Positions 63,402-64,000 of a stretch of 64,000 nt of DNA are shown piece by piece; positions within the stretch are counted from its first letter, which is position 1; each line of letters begins with the position of its first letter. The stretch lies in contig NZ_JARXVH010000002.1 of the NCBI RefSeq assembly GCF_029892565.1, forward strand, positions 474,501 through 538,500, written 5' to 3'. A program made the translations under genes and the position numbers. The notes beneath the pieces are model-generated. The model saw nothing but the letters and a program-made list of their open reading frames with translations, made no database searches and was not told where the DNA came from. This stretch comes from Streptomyces pseudovenezuelae. Its GTDB lineage: Bacteria; Actinomycetota; Actinomycetes; Streptomycetales; Streptomycetaceae.

Positions 63402-64000
63402 GTGCCCGATGCGATGCGCCCGCTGCCACGGCCCCGTCTGTATGAGCAAGTGGTGGAGCGGCTGCGGGAGTACGTACAGAGCGAAGGGCTGCACGCGGGC
63501 GACCGGCTGCCTCCCGAACGCGACCTCGCCGAGTGGCTCGGCGTGAGCCGCACCTCCGTACGGCAGGCGATCGTGGCCCTCGAGGTCCAGGGCCTCGTGG
63601 ACACCCGGCACGGCGGCGGCACCTATCTGTTGCGCGACCGGCTCGACGCGGAACCGCTGGAGACGATGATCGACCGGCGGCGTCGGCTGCCGGATGTCCT
63701 GGACGCCCGGGACGCGCTGGAGACCAAACTCGCGGCGCTCGCGGCCATGCGCCGTACGGACGAGGACCTGGCGGAGATCGATGCGGCGCTCACCGCGATG
63801 AGCAAGGCAGTTGAGCGCGGCGAACTGGGAGCTCCCGAGGACCAGCGCTTCCATGCGGCCGTGACCGCGGCTGGCCACAGCGCACTGCTCGGCGACTTCA
63901 TGGCGGAGATCTCACTGTCCATCGCGGAAAGCCGGACAGAGTCGCTGCGTCAGCCCGGCCGTCCGACGCAGTCCCTCGCACAGCACCGGCTCATCGCCGA
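63402..64000 (+). CDS. GntR/FadR-family regulator, 3' end outside window
   Basis: The frame opens at GTG 63402 and stays open to the right edge (about 199 residues). LYEQVVERLREYVQSEGLHA and LPPERDLAEWLGVSRTSVRQ form the GntR winged helix, followed by GLVDTRHGGGTYLL, then an FCD-type sensor domain (LDARDALETKLAALAAMRRT, FHAAVTAAGHSALLGDFMAE). It is divergent from the CoA-transferase operon and is the obvious regulator of it. The last residues of the domain are beyond the window. Confidence 0.85.
   Translation, partial: MPDAMRPLPRPRLYEQVVERLREYVQSEGLHAGDRLPPERDLAEWLGVSRTSVRQAIVALEVQGLVDTRHGGGTYLLRDRLDAEPLETMIDRRRRLPDVLDARDALETKLAALAAMRRTDEDLAEIDAALTAMSKAVERGELGAPEDQRFHAAVTAAGHSALLGDFMAEISLSIAESRTESLRQPGRPTQSLAQHRLIA

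Overview
The window looks like Streptomyces or a close relative. It has very high G+C with strong third-position bias, many GTG starts, frequent four-base stop/start overlaps and rare TTA (bldA-type) codons. No host gene fixes the species.

Layout. (1) 1-6.25 kb: the end of a class I lanthipeptide cluster, with a LanB C-terminal part, a LanC cyclase, a fusion of a LanB-like elimination domain with a PCMT-type methyltransferase (FxLD type), a hypothetical protein and a small-molecule methyltransferase. (2) 6.25-9.4 kb: a lower-G+C cassette of three nuclease-like genes (TIR-like domain fused to an Mrr nuclease, a PD-(D/E)XK protein, and a DUF6615-like protein), a candidate defence island. (3) 9.5-44.8 kb: a siphovirus-type prophage. 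It has head-tail connectors, tail tube, frameshifted tail chaperones, a 1609-aa tape measure, tail tip and fibre, two accessory genes (a membrane protein on the minus strand and an HNH-ATPase fusion), a lysis cassette and a long early/middle region (Sak4-like ATPase, Cas4-like nuclease, replication protein carrying an iteron origin, C5 methyltransferase, WhiB, RusA, many small proteins). No terminase, portal, protease, capsid or integrase gene is visible, so the element is headless within this window.

(4) 45.1-48.2 kb: a coupled pair on the minus strand, a small membrane protein and a STAND NTPase with nearly identical TPR repeats. (5) 48.7-59.1 kb: a carbohydrate island between two 198-bp direct repeats, each holding the 3' half of a CAT-anticodon tRNA. 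It contains an orphan binding protein, a LacI regulator, a MalFG-type ABC importer with its lipoprotein, and an alpha-L-rhamnosidase. LacI-type operators lie at the promoters. (6) 59.5-64 kb: pseudogene scars, then a minus-strand operon (CoA transferase, enoyl-CoA hydratase family, MFS transporter) divergent from a GntR regulator that runs off the window.

The prophage shows an unusual regulatory architecture: five copies of a promoter with a fixed GCATATAGAATAGAA-type core, often followed by a hairpin at the expected transcript 5' end; seven copies of a GACCTCTTGGAG box, six of them just before start codons, four of the seven behind a perfect GC-rich hairpin; and two leaderless promoters with identical geometry before the connector genes. 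The nuclease cassette, the HNH-ATPase and the STAND pair are the best candidates for undescribed defence systems.
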